NCBI GenBank assembly: GCA_003219095.1
Contig: QHPM01000106.1
Coordinates: 1 to 13,473, forward strand
Direction: 5' to 3'
DNA length: 13,473 bases
From: Verrucomicrobiota bacterium
GTDB lineage: Bacteria > Verrucomicrobiota > Verrucomicrobiia > Chthoniobacterales > UBA10450
Below the pieces are notes generated by a model. That model made no database searches, was not told the origin of the DNA, and worked only from the letters and a program-made list of their open reading frames with translations. This document shows positions 13,438-13,473 of this stretch, piece by piece (the first letter of the stretch is position 1; every line of letters starts with the position of its first letter). Both the position numbers and the translations under genes were made by a program.

Positions 13438-13473
13438 CGTCTAACATCGAGAAAAATCTGGTCGATTTATTTG

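Noticed and set aside
1..13473. CRISPR array, phage, transposase, toxin-antitoxin or defence system
   Set aside because: No regularly spaced direct repeats, integrase, transposase or recognised defence or toxin domains were seen on either strand. The repeats present are palindromic and dispersed.

Overview
The window looks like a stretch of chromosome from a soil or freshwater bacterium, most probably a Verrucomicrobiota member of the Chthoniobacterales/Udaeobacter type. That placement is an inference. It rests on moderate GC content, few clear Shine-Dalgarno sequences, many small secreted or lipid-anchored proteins, and gene gaps holding hairpin repeats of the kind common in such genomes. 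No rRNA, tRNA, CRISPR array, phage gene or transposase was seen.

Layout. Positions 1-1936 (minus) hold most of an RND/MMPL-family exporter that runs off the left edge. Positions 2043-4455 (plus) hold three closely spaced genes: a protein with a possible transglutaminase-like Cys-His pair, a secreted protein of unknown function, and a GIN-domain (DUF2807) lipoprotein. A 'tcatcccgagc' inverted-repeat element follows (4470-4552). A zinc-ribbon metallo-beta-lactamase-fold protein (plus) then converges on a Sir2 deacylase (minus), and the two stop codons share the bases TTAA. Next come a small secreted DUF2059 protein (plus), an ACE-like M2 metallopeptidase (minus) and a COG2345/SufR-like regulator with a cysteine-rich C-terminus (minus).

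Divergent from the regulator is a translationally coupled unit: a truncated DUF2231 membrane protein, a FAD oxidoreductase with a C-terminal Rieske [2Fe-2S] domain, and a broken DUF1360 gene. The DUF1360 remnant is readable across a +1 frameshift and loses its normal N-terminus. A 16-bp perfect palindrome covers the regulator's start and is a candidate operator. The right part carries a GFA/CENP-V-type zinc protein, a small periplasmic PepSY-like protein, and a stand-alone ChrB C-terminal-domain protein. Two repeat-rich gaps (about 11569-11680 and 12721-12805) interrupt it, and a second copy of the 'tcatcccga' element lies at the right edge.

How it fits together. Most genes look like housekeeping or envelope functions that are not obviously linked. 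The one coherent module is the putative Fe-S-sensing regulator facing a Fe-S (Rieske) flavoprotein operon, in which the first and last genes appear to be decaying. No convincing new multi-gene system was found. The most useful second looks are this decaying operon with its operator, and the two hairpin-repeat families.
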